Assembly (NCBI GenBank): GCA_964526565.1
Contig: CAZGMC010000015.1
Coordinates: forward strand, 1 to 54,074
Direction of reading: 5' to 3'
From: CAZGMC01 sp964526565
GTDB lineage: Bacteria; Pseudomonadota; Alphaproteobacteria; DSM-16000; Inquilinaceae
Length of the DNA: 54,074 nt
Shown: one piece after another, positions 1-8,025 of the stretch
How the letters are laid out: every line of letters starts with the position of its first letter
Position numbering within the stretch: position 1 is the first letter of the stretch
Position numbers and translations under genes: made by a program
Notes under the pieces: model-generated
What the model was told of the DNA's origin: nothing
Database searches by the model: none
What the model saw: only the letters and a program-made list of their open reading frames with translations

Positions 1-39
1 CCGGCCCGCCCCGGCCCGTCATGCGTTGACACCCGGCGG

Positions 40-1395
40 CTATTGCGCCGCCAGCGCCGGGGCGAAGGCGGCCTCCATCTCACGGCGGGTGCGCACGGCC
101 AGCCCGGCGTCGTCGATGGTCACGTCGCTCCAGCGCACCACCTCGTCGCGCAGCAGGGCGCGGCGCAGGGGCACCCGGTGCGCCAGGCCGATCGGCAGGG
201 CGCCGGCGGCCAGCGACGCGTCGGCCGGCATCAGCTTGCCGTACACGGTGTAGCCGCCTTCGCCGTCGAGGCGCTCGCCGGCGGTCAGGTCGCGCTTGGC
301 CACCGCCACCACATCGCCGCGGAAGCCGGTCGGCACCCCGGTCGGCTGGCGCATCAAGCCGACCGAGGCGATGCTGACGCCGACCTCCAGCCCGATCAGG
401 TGGTATGGCTTGTACATGGCGACGAACCGCCCGGTCGAATCGGTGATCATGCCGTAGTCGACGAAGCAGCGCTTGACGTAGTCGTCGGACGCCTCGATGA
501 CGACGTAGACACCCCAGCGCAGGTCGCGGAACACGGGACGGCCATCGCGTTCCAGCGACGACACCACCTCGACGGTGCCGGAATGGGCGAGCTGGCCGCC
601 CAGCGAGCGCGGCCGCAGCAGGTGCGGCAGGTGGTCGACGCCGCAGGCGGGAAAGTTCAGGCCTTCCGACTGCGGCACGAGGTCGCAGGCGTTGGCCACC
701 GCGGCCATCTCGATGGCGGCCTTGGTGCCATCCAGGAACGAATTGAAGATCTGCGGGTTGAGCCCGCCCTCGGCGGCGCGCTGCTCGCTGATGCCATAGT
801 GCTCCCACACCGTTTCCGGCGTCGAGTAGCGGTAGTCGGGATGGTACCTGGTGCCCTTGCCGGCGCACACGACGTGGAAGCCGCTGGTCCGCGCCCAGTC
901 GACCTGCTCGGCGATCAGCGCCGGCTGGTCGCCATAGGCCAGCGAATAGATCAGCCCGGCCTCGGCGAACCGCCGCGCCAGCAGCGGGCCGACCAGCACG
1001 TCCGCCTCGACCGTGACGTTGACCAGGTGCTTGCCGTGGTCGATGCAGGCCAGCGCATGCTCGATCGCAGCGGCCGGGCTGCCCGTCGCCTCGACGATCA
1101 GGTCGATTCCCGGCGCGGCGATGACCTCGTGCGGGTCCTCGGTGACATGGGTCGCGCCGGTGGCCAGCGCGTTGTCGATGTCGGGCGCGGCATAGCTCTG
1201 GTGCGGCCAGCCGGTCAGGGCCAGGGCGCCGCAGGCCTTGTCGACCGACACGTCGACGACGGCGACGACGTGCAGCCCCTCGGTGCGCCGCGCCTGGGCC
1301 AGGAACATGGCGCCGAACTTGCCCGCGCCGATCAGCGCCAGCGTCACCGGCCTGCCGGCGGCCGCGCGCTGGGCCAGCAGAAGACTGAGATTCAT
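40..1395 (-). CDS. SAF-domain NAD(P)-dependent oxidoreductase, homoserine-dehydrogenase-like
   Basis: A 451-residue cytoplasmic protein. It opens with a Rossmann nucleotide-binding motif (LALIGAGKFGAMF, about residues 16-28), followed by a homoserine-dehydrogenase/Gfo-Idh-like catalytic region. Near the C-terminus is a SAF-type segment (VVAVAKRDLTAGERL). This architecture is known from oxidoreductases acting on sugar-acid or branched substrates; the exact substrate cannot be read from the sequence. The start at 1395 is chosen because GGAGAG lies just upstream and the Rossmann fold begins shortly after. The open frame extends upstream to 1548, but that extension looks non-coding. It is divergent from ldtR, with a shared 270-bp promoter region. 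Confidence 0.8.
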   Translation of the reverse strand: MNLSLLLAQRAAAGRPVTLALIGAGKFGAMFLAQARRTEGLHVVAVVDVSVDKACGALALTGWPHQSYAAPDIDNALATGATHVTEDPHEVIAAPGIDLIVEATGSPAAAIEHALACIDHGKHLVNVTVEADVLVGPLLARRFAEAGLIYSLAYGDQPALIAEQVDWARTSGFHVVCAGKGTRYHPDYRYSTPETVWEHYGISEQRAAEGGLNPQIFNSFLDGTKAAIEMAAVANACDLVPQSEGLNFPACGVDHLPHLLRPRSLGGQLAHSGTVEVVSSLERDGRPVFRDLRWGVYVVIEASDDYVKRCFVDYGMITDSTGRFVAMYKPYHLIGLEVGVSIASVGLMRQPTGVPTGFRGDVVAVAKRDLTAGERLDGEGGYTVYGKLMPADASLAAGALPIGLAHRVPLRRALLRDEVVRWSDVTIDDAGLAVRTRREMEAAFAPALAAQ

Positions 1396-1593
1396 GGCGT
1401 TTCTCTCCGGTTTGGCGATCAGGCTAGCGCATCTGCGGCAGCCGCCGCCACCCTTCTCGCGGCAGGGGCAAGACGCCGGCTGCGACGCATCAGGCTGGCA
1501 TGGTTCGGAAGTTGCGAAACTGCGATTCCGGTGGCGCGAATGCGGCAAAAGGGCTCGACTTTTCGCGCACCTTTGAGATTATTGCTGCGAAAT

Positions 1594-1609
1594 GATACGT
1601 TAACGTATC
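1594..1609. promoter_or_regulatory. Perfect 16-bp palindrome, candidate MarR-type operator
   Basis: GATACGTTAACGTATC equals its own reverse complement. It sits between the divergent oxidoreductase and ldtR genes, 57 bp before the preferred ldtR start. MarR-family proteins bind palindromes of this size as dimers, so this is a natural candidate for LdtR autoregulation, control of the divergent gene, or both. A weak promoter-like TTGAGA (1574-1579) lies just upstream. The function is inferred. Confidence 0.6.
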
Positions 1610-1665
1610 TCTTCCAGAATTGGCGGACGATGCGACGCTTGGCGGACGGCGACAGGGAGGCGCGG

Positions 1666-2136
1666 GTGCAACATCCCTACTATCAGACAATTCTGCTGAT
1701 CGAACGGTTACACCGCCACTTTCTGGAGGTGGTCAAGGCCGAGCTGGACCGGCACGGGATCCAGGACATCAACAACGTCCAGAGCCTGATCCTCTACAAC
1801 ATCGGCAGCGACGAGCTGACCGTGGGCGAGCTCACCGCCCGCGGCTACTATCTCGGCTCGAACGTGTCCTACAACGTCAAGAAGATGGTCGAGAACGGCT
1901 ATCTGGTGCAGGAACGGTCACTGCACGATCGCCGGTCGGTGCGGCTGCGCCTGTCGGACAAGGGACTGACGCTGCGCGACAGGCTGAGCGAGATGTTCGA
2001 ACGGCACGTCGGGTCGCTGGGCGGCATCGACATGCCGGCCGAGACGCTGCGCGACGTCAACGAGACCCTGCTGCGGCTGGAGCGCTTCTGGTCCAGCACC
2101 GTCGGCTTCCCCGCCGGCGTCACCACCGCCGCCTAG
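1666..2136 (+). CDS. ldtR: MarR-family winged-helix regulator LdtR
   Basis: A 156-residue winged-helix regulator. It carries the strongly conserved block of the alphaproteobacterial LdtR family: HPYYQTILLIERLHRHF near the N-terminus, then GYYLGSNVSYNVKKMVENGY as the recognition region, and the wing ERSLHDRRSVRLRLSDKG. LdtR was described in Liberibacter as an activator of an L,D-transpeptidase and of osmotic tolerance. GTG 1666 is preferred over ATG 1630 because GGGAGG at 1655-1660 lies five bases before GTG, whereas the ATG has no ribosome site. The downstream neighbour is a gapped tandem repeat starting 14 bp after the stop. Confidence 0.85.
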   Translation: MQHPYYQTILLIERLHRHFLEVVKAELDRHGIQDINNVQSLILYNIGSDELTVGELTARGYYLGSNVSYNVKKMVENGYLVQERSLHDRRSVRLRLSDKGLTLRDRLSEMFERHVGSLGGIDMPAETLRDVNETLLRLERFWSSTVGFPAGVTTAA

Positions 2137-2149
2137 AACCGGCACCTGG

Positions 2150-2364
2150 AACTGGCGCCCGGAGAACTGGCGCCCGGAGAACTGGCGCCCGGAGAACTGG
2201 CGCCCGGANNNNNNNNNNNNNNNNNNNNNNNNNNNNNNNNNNNNNNNNNNNNNNNNNNNNNNNNNNNNNNNNNNNNNNNNNNNNNNNNNNNNNNNNNNNN
2301 NNNNNNNNGAACTGGCGCCCGGAGAACTGGCGCCCGGAGAACTGGCGCCCGGAGAACTGGCGCC
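2150..2364. repeat. 15-bp tandem array interrupted by an assembly gap
   Basis: The unit AACTGGCGCCCGGAG repeats four times at 2150-2208 (the last copy lacks one base) and nearly four times at 2309-2364. The first base after the gap completes the broken unit, so the missing sequence should be a multiple of 15 bp, possibly zero. The array starts just after the ldtR stop codon. Apart from this array, the stretch 2137-2549 shows no gene. Confidence 0.95.
2209..2308. other. Assembly gap of 100 N
   Basis: Exactly 100 N, the usual placeholder for a gap of unknown size. Both sides are the same 15-bp repeat, so the break is caused by the repeat and no gene need be missing. Confidence 0.98.
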
Positions 2365-2549
2365 GCCCCCTGCCGCATGACGCGCCGGATCTGCCGGCGC
2401 CTGTCAGCGGGCCACGGCGATGCCGGTCTGCGCCCGGTCCGGGGTCAGGGCGTGGATGTCGTGCGTGCCCTCGCCGGCGTTAACCGGACGGCAAGGGATG
2501 ACAGCCATGATCCGACCGGAAACGGACCGACCATTCCCGGCAACAGCCC

Positions 2550-2777
2550 ATGCCAGACCGTGTGCCAGACCGTGAGGTGCTGCTCGAATTCCAGCGGATC
2601 GGCCGCGCGGTCAAGGTTACGGCCGTCGATACCGTCACCCTGACCGAGGTCACCATCCAGGGACCGGCAACGCTGCCCGAGACGGCGTTGGAACGGGCGG
2701 CCGTGGCCAAGCTGCGCTACGTGCTCGACCGCCGCATGCGGCAGGCGCCGCCGGCACCGCGCGGCATCGTCGCCTGA
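2550..2777 (+). CDS. DUF6898 family protein
   Basis: A 75-residue protein. The core (EVLLEFQRIGRAVKVTAVDTVTLTEVTIQGP, followed by ALERAAVAKLRYVLDRR) resembles the small DUF6898 family of Rhodospirillales-type bacteria, whose function is unknown. It has no signal peptide or membrane segment and is predicted to have a beta-rich first half and a helical second half. The start has only a weak ribosome site. It runs convergently with mucR, 41 bp from the mucR stop. Confidence 0.65.
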   Translation: MPDRVPDREVLLEFQRIGRAVKVTAVDTVTLTEVTIQGPATLPETALERAAVAKLRYVLDRRMRQAPPAPRGIVA

Positions 2778-2818
2778 AGGCTCTGCGCCGACACGGCACC
2801 TCGTACGCCCGCTGCCGT

Positions 2819-3265
2819 CTAGCCGGTCCGCCCGCCAGCATTGCGGCCGCCGCGGCCCAGGCCGATGCGCTTGGCGAAGGCGGAGCGCTGCTCGGCATAG
2901 TTGGGTGCCACCATGGGATAGTCCGGCGGCAGACCCCATTTGGCGCGGTACTCATCCGGCGTCATGTTGTAGTTGGTCCGCAGGTGCCGCTTCAGCATTT
3001 TCAGCTTCTTGCCGTCTTCCAGGCAAATGATGTAGTCGGCCTGGACCGATTTCCGGATGGGGACAGCCGGCTTCTGCGGCGCCTCCGGCGGCGGCGGCGG
3101 GTGCCCGTCGGCGTTCTTCAGCGAGTCGTGCACGGAGTTGATCAAGCCTGGCAGCTGATCCGCCTCCACGGGATTCTGGCTAACATACGACGCCACCACC
3201 TCGGCCGTCATGCGCAGAAGCTCGGCATGGGGTACTTTCGCGGCGTCGTCTTGTGCTTGGCTCAT
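2819..3265 (-). CDS. mucR: MucR/Ros family zinc-finger transcriptional regulator
   Basis: A 148-residue member of the Ros/MucR family, which are AT-rich-DNA-binding, H-NS-like global regulators of alphaproteobacteria. An N-terminal helical region (LLRMTAEVVASYVSQN) probably mediates oligomerisation. A proline-rich linker follows. The C-terminal half has the family signature IICLEDGKKLKMLKRHL followed by MTPDEYRAKWGLPPDYPMVA. The zinc ligands appear as C81 and the histidine of RHLRTNY; the first CxxC position of classical Ros is reduced to a single Cys, as in many MucR proteins. Ribosome site GGGGGAG precedes the ATG. The upstream region contains AT-rich stretches that could be autoregulatory. 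Confidence 0.88.
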   Translation of the reverse strand: MSQAQDDAAKVPHAELLRMTAEVVASYVSQNPVEADQLPGLINSVHDSLKNADGHPPPPPEAPQKPAVPIRKSVQADYIICLEDGKKLKMLKRHLRTNYNMTPDEYRAKWGLPPDYPMVAPNYAEQRSAFAKRIGLGRGGRNAGGRTG

Positions 3266-3638
3266 TCTTGCTCCCCCGGAACTGGCAAATGTCAGTGTTT
3301 GCCGTCGCTTGCGGCGACACCGTCCATTTCCAATATGTTCGGCAGCACGTCAAGAAATTTTTCGCAATTGTGAATAATGGCCGAGGGCTGTGCCGGCGGG
3401 TTTTCCACTCCTTACATGTTGGTTTTCCGCCAGGCGAGACGATATTCAATCCGTCCGGGCAACAATCGCGGCGACTTCCTTGCGTCCTCCGGCGGCACAG
3501 CGGCCTGCCCGGCCCGGCCGCACCAACCGCAGCGGTGGTGGGGCGCGGGACGCCTCTCCATGTATTGTGTGGGCATATCAATTCCTCGCGATATGTGGTA
3601 ACAAAGATCGCAACGACCGGAAAGGGGCGGCCATCGTC
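3266..3638. other. mucR-rpiB divergent intergenic region
   Basis: 373 bp without a convincing gene. It is more AT-rich than its surroundings at 3330-3420, which suits promoters and MucR-type binding. An inverted repeat CATATC (3574-3579) and GATATG (3590-3595), separated by 10 bp, lies 43 bp upstream of rpiB and may be an operator. No clear -35/-10 pair was identified. Confidence 0.4.
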
Positions 3639-4115
3639 ATGTCCGAACAGATCATTGCCATCGGCGCCGACCATGCCGGCTATGAGCTGAAGGAGGTGCT
3701 CAAGCACCATCTGATCGCGCGCGGCTGTCAGGTGCTCGACATGGGCACCGACGGCACGGAGTCGGTGGACTACCCGGATTTCGCCCACGCCGTCAGCGCG
3801 GCGGTGCAAAGCGGCCACGCCCTGCGCGGCGTGCTGGTGTGCGGCTCCGGCATCGGCATCAGCATTGCGGCCAACCGCCATCCCGGCATCCGCGCCGCCC
3901 CGTGCCGGGATATCACCACCGCGCGCCTGTCGCGTCAGCACAACGATGCCAATATCATAGCCCTGGGCGCCCGGCTCACCGCCCCGGCGGCGGCCATCGA
4001 ATGTCTCGAAGCCTTCCTGACGACCGACTATGAAGGCGGCCGCCACGATCGCCGGCTGGCCAAGCTGACGCCGGCGCCGCACGACCAGCCGCAAAAGGAA
4101 AGGGTTCAGGGCTGA
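3639..4115 (+). CDS. rpiB: Ribose-5-phosphate isomerase B
   Basis: A 158-residue RpiB/LacAB-family isomerase interconverting ribose 5-phosphate and ribulose 5-phosphate. It shows GADHAGYELK at the N-terminus, the catalytic-cysteine motif LVCGSGIGISIAANRHPGIRA, the histidine motif RQHNDANIIALGAR, and YEGGRHDRRLAKL near the end. Start at 3639 with AAAGGGG upstream. It is the first gene of a tight operon; glyA begins 3 bp after its stop, an association common in alphaproteobacteria. Confidence 0.95.
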   Translation: MSEQIIAIGADHAGYELKEVLKHHLIARGCQVLDMGTDGTESVDYPDFAHAVSAAVQSGHALRGVLVCGSGIGISIAANRHPGIRAAPCRDITTARLSRQHNDANIIALGARLTAPAAAIECLEAFLTTDYEGGRHDRRLAKLTPAPHDQPQKERVQG

Positions 4116-4117
4116 TC

Positions 4118-5425
4118 ATGACGACCGTTCTTTCCGCCAGCACCGAGGCCGACCGCCGCCCCGCCGGTGGCAGCCTCGCCGACTCCGATCCGGACGTCTA
4201 CGCCGCCGTGCAGGACGAGCTGCACCGGCTGCGAGACGGCATCGAGCTGATCGCCAGCGAGAACGTCACCTCGCCGGCCGTGCTCGAGGCGCAGGGGTCG
4301 GTGCTGACCAACAAGTACGCCGAGGGCTATCCCGGCCGCCGCTACTACGCCGGCTGCGAGCATGTCGACGTGGCCGAGCGGCTGGCCATCGAGCGGGCCT
4401 GCCGGCTGTTCGACTGCGCCTTCGCCAATGTCCAGCCCCATTCCGGCGCCCAGGCGAACCAGGCGGTGTTCCTGGCCCTGCTGCAGCCCGGCGACACCAT
4501 CATGGGCATGTCGCTGGCCGCCGGCGGCCACCTGACCCACGGCGCGCCGCCCAACCTGTCGGGCAAGTGGTTCAACGCCGTCGGCTACGGCGTGCGCCGC
4601 CAGGACAGCGTCATCGACTACGACGACCTGGAACAGCAGGCGCTGCAGCACAGGCCGAAGCTGATCATCGCCGGCGGCTCGGCCTATCCGCGCATCATCG
4701 ACTTCGCGCGGTTCCGCGAGATCGCCGACAAGGTCGGCGCGTTCCTGATGGTCGACATGGCCCACTTCGCCGGCCTGGTCGCCGGCGGTGTGCATCCGTC
4801 GCCGCTGCCCCACGCCCACGTCGTCACCACCACGACGCACAAGACCCTGCGCGGCCCGCGCGGCGGCATGATCCTGTCGGCCGACGCCGACCTGGGCAAG
4901 AAGATCAACTCCGCGGTCTTCCCGGGGCTGCAGGGCGGGCCGCTGATGCACGTCATCGCCGGCAAGGCGGTGGCCTTCGGCGAGGCGCTGCAGCCGGCCT
5001 TTCGCGCCTATGCCCGCGCCGTCGCGGACAACGCCAGGACGCTGGCCTCGACCCTGCAAGCCGGTGGGCTGGACATCGTCACCGGCGGCACCGACACGCA
5101 CCTGGCGCTGGTCGACCTGCGGCCCAAGGGCCTGACCGGCAAGGCCGCCGAGGCCAGCCTGGAGCGGGCCGGCATCACCTGCAACAAGAACGCCATCCCG
5201 TTCGATCCGGAAAAGCCGATGGTCACCTCCGGCATCCGCGTCGGCAGCCCGGCGGCGACCACGCGCGGCTTTGGCACTGCCGAGTTCCGTCAGGTCGGCG
5301 AGATGATGATCGAGGTGCTGGACGGCCTGCACGCCAACCCGGAGGACAACACGGCGGTCGAGCGCGCCGTGCATGAGCGCGTCCTGGCCCTGTGCCGCCG
5401 TTTTCCCGTCTATCCGGGTCTGTAA
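4118..5425 (+). CDS. glyA: Serine hydroxymethyltransferase
   Basis: A 435-residue PLP enzyme converting serine and tetrahydrofolate to glycine and 5,10-methylene-THF, the main one-carbon source. Motifs include LIASENVTSPAVLEAQGSVL, NKYAEGYPGRRYYAGCEHVD, and the Schiff-base lysine motif TTTTHKTLRGPRGG with Lys about 242. Length is normal for the family. It starts 3 bp after rpiB, and nrdR follows 28 bp downstream, so it is almost certainly co-transcribed. Confidence 0.97.
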   Translation: MTTVLSASTEADRRPAGGSLADSDPDVYAAVQDELHRLRDGIELIASENVTSPAVLEAQGSVLTNKYAEGYPGRRYYAGCEHVDVAERLAIERACRLFDCAFANVQPHSGAQANQAVFLALLQPGDTIMGMSLAAGGHLTHGAPPNLSGKWFNAVGYGVRRQDSVIDYDDLEQQALQHRPKLIIAGGSAYPRIIDFARFREIADKVGAFLMVDMAHFAGLVAGGVHPSPLPHAHVVTTTTHKTLRGPRGGMILSADADLGKKINSAVFPGLQGGPLMHVIAGKAVAFGEALQPAFRAYARAVADNARTLASTLQAGGLDIVTGGTDTHLALVDLRPKGLTGKAAEASLERAGITCNKNAIPFDPEKPMVTSGIRVGSPAATTRGFGTAEFRQVGEMMIEVLDGLHANPEDNTAVERAVHERVLALCRRFPVYPGL

Positions 5426-5453
5426 CGACAAGAAAAGGAGGAGCGGGTTATCG

Positions 5454-5912
5454 ATGCGCTGTCCCTTCTGCGGCAACGAAGACACGCAGGTGAAGGACTC
5501 GCGGCCCACCGAGGACAACTCGGCCATCCGGCGGCGACGGCAGTGCCCGGCGTGCGGGGCCCGCTTCACCACCTTCGAACGGATCCAGCTGCGCGAGCTG
5601 ACGGTCATCAAGAGCTCGGGCACGCGCGAGCCGTTCGAGCGCGACAAGCTGCTGCGTTCCCTGCAGATCGCCCTGCGCAAGCGGCCAGTCGAGCTGGAGC
5701 GCATCGAGCGCGTGGTCAACTCGATGGTGCGTCAACTCGAGAGTTCCGGCGAGAGCGAGATCCCGTCGAAGGTGATCGGTGAGATGGTGATGAAGCACCT
5801 GGAGACGCTCGACAAGGTTGCCTATGTCCGCTACGCGTCGGTCTACAGGGACTTCACCGAGCCCGGCGACTTCAACGAGTTCGTCGGCCGCCTGCAGGTG
5901 ACGACGGAGTGA
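5454..5912 (+). CDS. nrdR: Transcriptional repressor NrdR
   Basis: A 152-residue ribonucleotide-reductase repressor. Zinc-ribbon cysteines are C3, C6, C31 and C34 (MRCPFCG and CPACGARFTTFER), followed by an ATP-cone domain (VIKSSGTREPFERDKLLRSL). It senses (d)ATP and represses nrd genes through NrdR boxes. ATG 5454 is preceded by AAGGAGGAG at 5435-5443. It sits between glyA and ribD; its stop overlaps the ribD start. Confidence 0.96.
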   Translation: MRCPFCGNEDTQVKDSRPTEDNSAIRRRRQCPACGARFTTFERIQLRELTVIKSSGTREPFERDKLLRSLQIALRKRPVELERIERVVNSMVRQLESSGESEIPSKVIGEMVMKHLETLDKVAYVRYASVYRDFTEPGDFNEFVGRLQVTTE

Positions 5913-7093
5913 CCGCCGATCCTGCAGCAGGCGCCGCCGTCGATCCCGGGGCCGATCCCGGGGCCGATCCCACCGGCGATGCGCGGTTCATGGACATGGC
6001 GCTGGCCCTGGCCGGGCGCGGGCTGGGGCGGGTCTGGCCCAACCCGGCGGTCGGCTGCGTGCTGGTCGCGCCACGCCCCGGCGGCGACGGCCGCGTCATT
6101 GCCCGCGGCTGGACCCAGCCCGGCGGCCGGCCCCACGCCGAGACCGAGGCCCTGGCCCGCGCCGCCGGCCAGGCCCGCGGCGCCACCGCCCACGTCTCGT
6201 TCGAGCCGTGCAGCCATCACGGCCAGACCGGCCCCTGTGTCGAGGCGCTGATTGCCGCCGGCGTCGCCCGCGCCGTGGTCGCCTGCGAGGACCCCGACCC
6301 GCGCGTCTCCGGTGCCGGCCTCGCCCGGCTGCGCGCGGCCGGCGTGGCGGTGACGGAGGGCGTGCGCGCGGCCGAGGCGCGGCGGCTCAATGCCGGGTTC
6401 ATCAGCCGGGTCCGCCATGGCCGGCCGCTGGTCACGCTCAAGCTGGCGACCACGCTGGATGGCCGCCTCGCCACCCATTCGGGCGACAGCCAGTGGATCA
6501 CCGGCCCCGCCGCCCGGACCATGGCCCATCGCCTGCGTGCCGAACACGACGCCATCATGGTGGGCGTCACCACCGCAATGGTCGACAATCCGGAGTTGAC
6601 CTGCCGCCTGCCGGGCATGGCAGGGCGCTCGCCGGTGCGCATCGTCGCCGACAGCCGCCTGCGCCTGCCGCTGACCGCGAATCTGGTGGCGACGGCGGCG
6701 GCGACGCCGACCTGGCTCGTCACCCTGGGCAACGGCGACGGCCATCGGGTCGAGGCATTCCGCGGCGCCGGGGTCGAGGTCATCCCGGTCGCCGCGGCGG
6801 CGACCGGCATGATCGACCCGGCGGCGGCGCTGGCCGCCCTGGCCGGGCGGGGCATCACTCGCCTGCTGGTCGAGGGCGGCGCCCGCCTGGCCGCCAGCCT
6901 GCTGCGCGCCGGCCTGGTCGACCGCCTGGCCTGGTTCCGCGCGCCGGGCATCATCGGTGGCGACGGCATCGCGGCCGTGGAAGCATTCGGCATCGACCGC
7001 CTCGACCAGCAGCCCCGCTTCGTCCGCACGGCCGTGCACGAGGCCGGCCCCGACCTGCTGGAGCTTTTCGAACGGGCGGCCCAGACCTGTTGA
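5909..7093 (+). CDS. ribD: Riboflavin biosynthesis bifunctional deaminase/reductase RibD
   Basis: A 394-residue bifunctional enzyme for the second and third steps of riboflavin synthesis. The N-terminal deaminase has NPAVGCVLV, the zinc motif HAETEAL (about residue 75) and EPCSHHGQTGPC. The C-terminal reductase has TLKLATTLDGRLATHSGDS and LLVEGGARLAASLL. The GTG start overlaps the nrdR stop (GTGA). The first 25 residues are an extra tail containing DPGADPGADP, encoded by a 12-bp tandem repeat (GATCCCGGGGCC, 5942-5971). No ribE or ribBA follows; the operon ends at a palindromic repeat. Confidence 0.94.
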   Translation: MTADPAAGAAVDPGADPGADPTGDARFMDMALALAGRGLGRVWPNPAVGCVLVAPRPGGDGRVIARGWTQPGGRPHAETEALARAAGQARGATAHVSFEPCSHHGQTGPCVEALIAAGVARAVVACEDPDPRVSGAGLARLRAAGVAVTEGVRAAEARRLNAGFISRVRHGRPLVTLKLATTLDGRLATHSGDSQWITGPAARTMAHRLRAEHDAIMVGVTTAMVDNPELTCRLPGMAGRSPVRIVADSRLRLPLTANLVATAAATPTWLVTLGNGDGHRVEAFRGAGVEVIPVAAAATGMIDPAAALAALAGRGITRLLVEGGARLAASLLRAGLVDRLAWFRAPGIIGGDGIAAVEAFGIDRLDQQPRFVRTAVHEAGPDLLELFERAAQTC

Positions 7094-7122
7094 TCTGAAT
7101 ACAAAGAACGACCAAAAAACTC

Positions 7123-7216
7123 GTCATCCTCGCGCAAGCGGGGACCTCGATGGTACTTGTGCCGGCTGCTGCAGGAAGCATAACAGCCGCGAGGTCCCCG
7201 CTTGCGCGGGGATGAC
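7123..7216. repeat. Dispersed long inverted repeat, copy 1
   Basis: Two 27-bp arms (7123-7149 and 7190-7216) match at 26 of 27 positions around a 40-bp loop. The arm reads GTCATCCTCGCGCAAGCGGG onward. A related copy lies at 25809-25893. Hairpins of the type GTCATCCCCGCGCAAGCGGG are common extragenic elements in proteobacteria. Located after ribD, it may also act as a transcript end. The remaining sequence from 7094 to 7442 holds no gene. Confidence 0.9.
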
Positions 7217-7442
7217 CGCTTTTGGGGCTGATGGATGGCCTTGTCACTTGGCGACCCTCTTCGTGCAAGCAGGTATGGTCCACGAATTGGGGAATATTGA
7301 GCACGGCTCGCAATCTCACAGAAGAGTGCGGATGGCGGGTCGGACTTGACCATGGCGGCGGCGCACACAGGTCTTGCAGGCGAGGGCGTCCATGGTGAAT
7401 GCCGGCCGGTCCGGTCCGACCGTTCCATCCGACGAGGCAGGC

Positions 7443-7943
7443 ATGGTGCAGAATGCTGACTCCCGCGGCGGACCCTTGGACTGGCTGGTCCTGGCCGCAT
7501 TCGCCGGCGGCTGCGTCGTGCTGGGCTGGCTGTCGTCGCTGGCGCAGTCGGCAGCGTCGCAGGCCTGGTACGACGCGCTGCAGCGGCCGGCGCTGACGCC
7601 GCCGGACTGGACGTTCGGGGCCGTCTGGACCCTGCTCTACGGGCTGATGGGTGCGGCGGCCTGGCTGGTCTGGCGGCGCCGCACCGAAGCGGGCGCACCG
7701 GCGGCACTGATCCTGTTCGCCGTGCAGTTGGTGCTGAACCTGATCTGGACCCCCGCCTTCTTCGGTCTGCAGAGCGTGGCGCTCGGCTTCATCGTGATCG
7801 TGCCGGTGCTGATCGCCGTGCTGGCAACGACGGTCGCCTTCTGGCGGGTCTCGCGGCCGGCCGGACTCCTGTTCCTGCCCTACCTGGCCTGGGTCGCCTT
7901 CGCCACGCTGCTCGCCTGGCAGATCTGGCAGCTCAACGCCTGA
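7443..7943 (+). CDS. tspO: TspO/MBR family tryptophan-rich sensory protein
   Basis: A 166-residue inner-membrane protein with five predicted transmembrane helices. Characteristic features are WYDALQRPALTPPDWTFGAVWTLLYG-type sequence (the WxxLxxPxxxPP and W..LY motif of TspO) and NLIWTPAFFGLQS. TspO binds tetrapyrroles and is linked to porphyrin export and oxidative or redox sensing. ATG 7443 follows GAGGC; in-frame TTG 7374 and ATG 7392 would add an unlikely hydrophilic tail. It stands alone, downstream of the palindromic element. Confidence 0.88.
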   Translation: MVQNADSRGGPLDWLVLAAFAGGCVVLGWLSSLAQSAASQAWYDALQRPALTPPDWTFGAVWTLLYGLMGAAAWLVWRRRTEAGAPAALILFAVQLVLNLIWTPAFFGLQSVALGFIVIVPVLIAVLATTVAFWRVSRPAGLLFLPYLAWVAFATLLAWQIWQLNA

Positions 7944-8025
7944 CTGCCAGGGCGGTCCGGCTTGGCGGGCGCGCGGGAACCGGCTAGCGTTCCGGGCGTT
8001 CGCTCCGGACAGCGAAGGACATCCG

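Noticed and set aside
43..2136. 697-residue open frame covering the antisense of the dehydrogenase and running into ldtR
   Set aside because: High GC keeps the antisense frame open; only the ldtR part from 1666 has a ribosome site and family sequence.
3639..4115. Loss of a catalytic histidine in RpiB (CRD instead of CHD)
   Set aside because: The E. coli enzyme has another residue there too; the functional His in RQHND and the Cys in CGSGIG are present.
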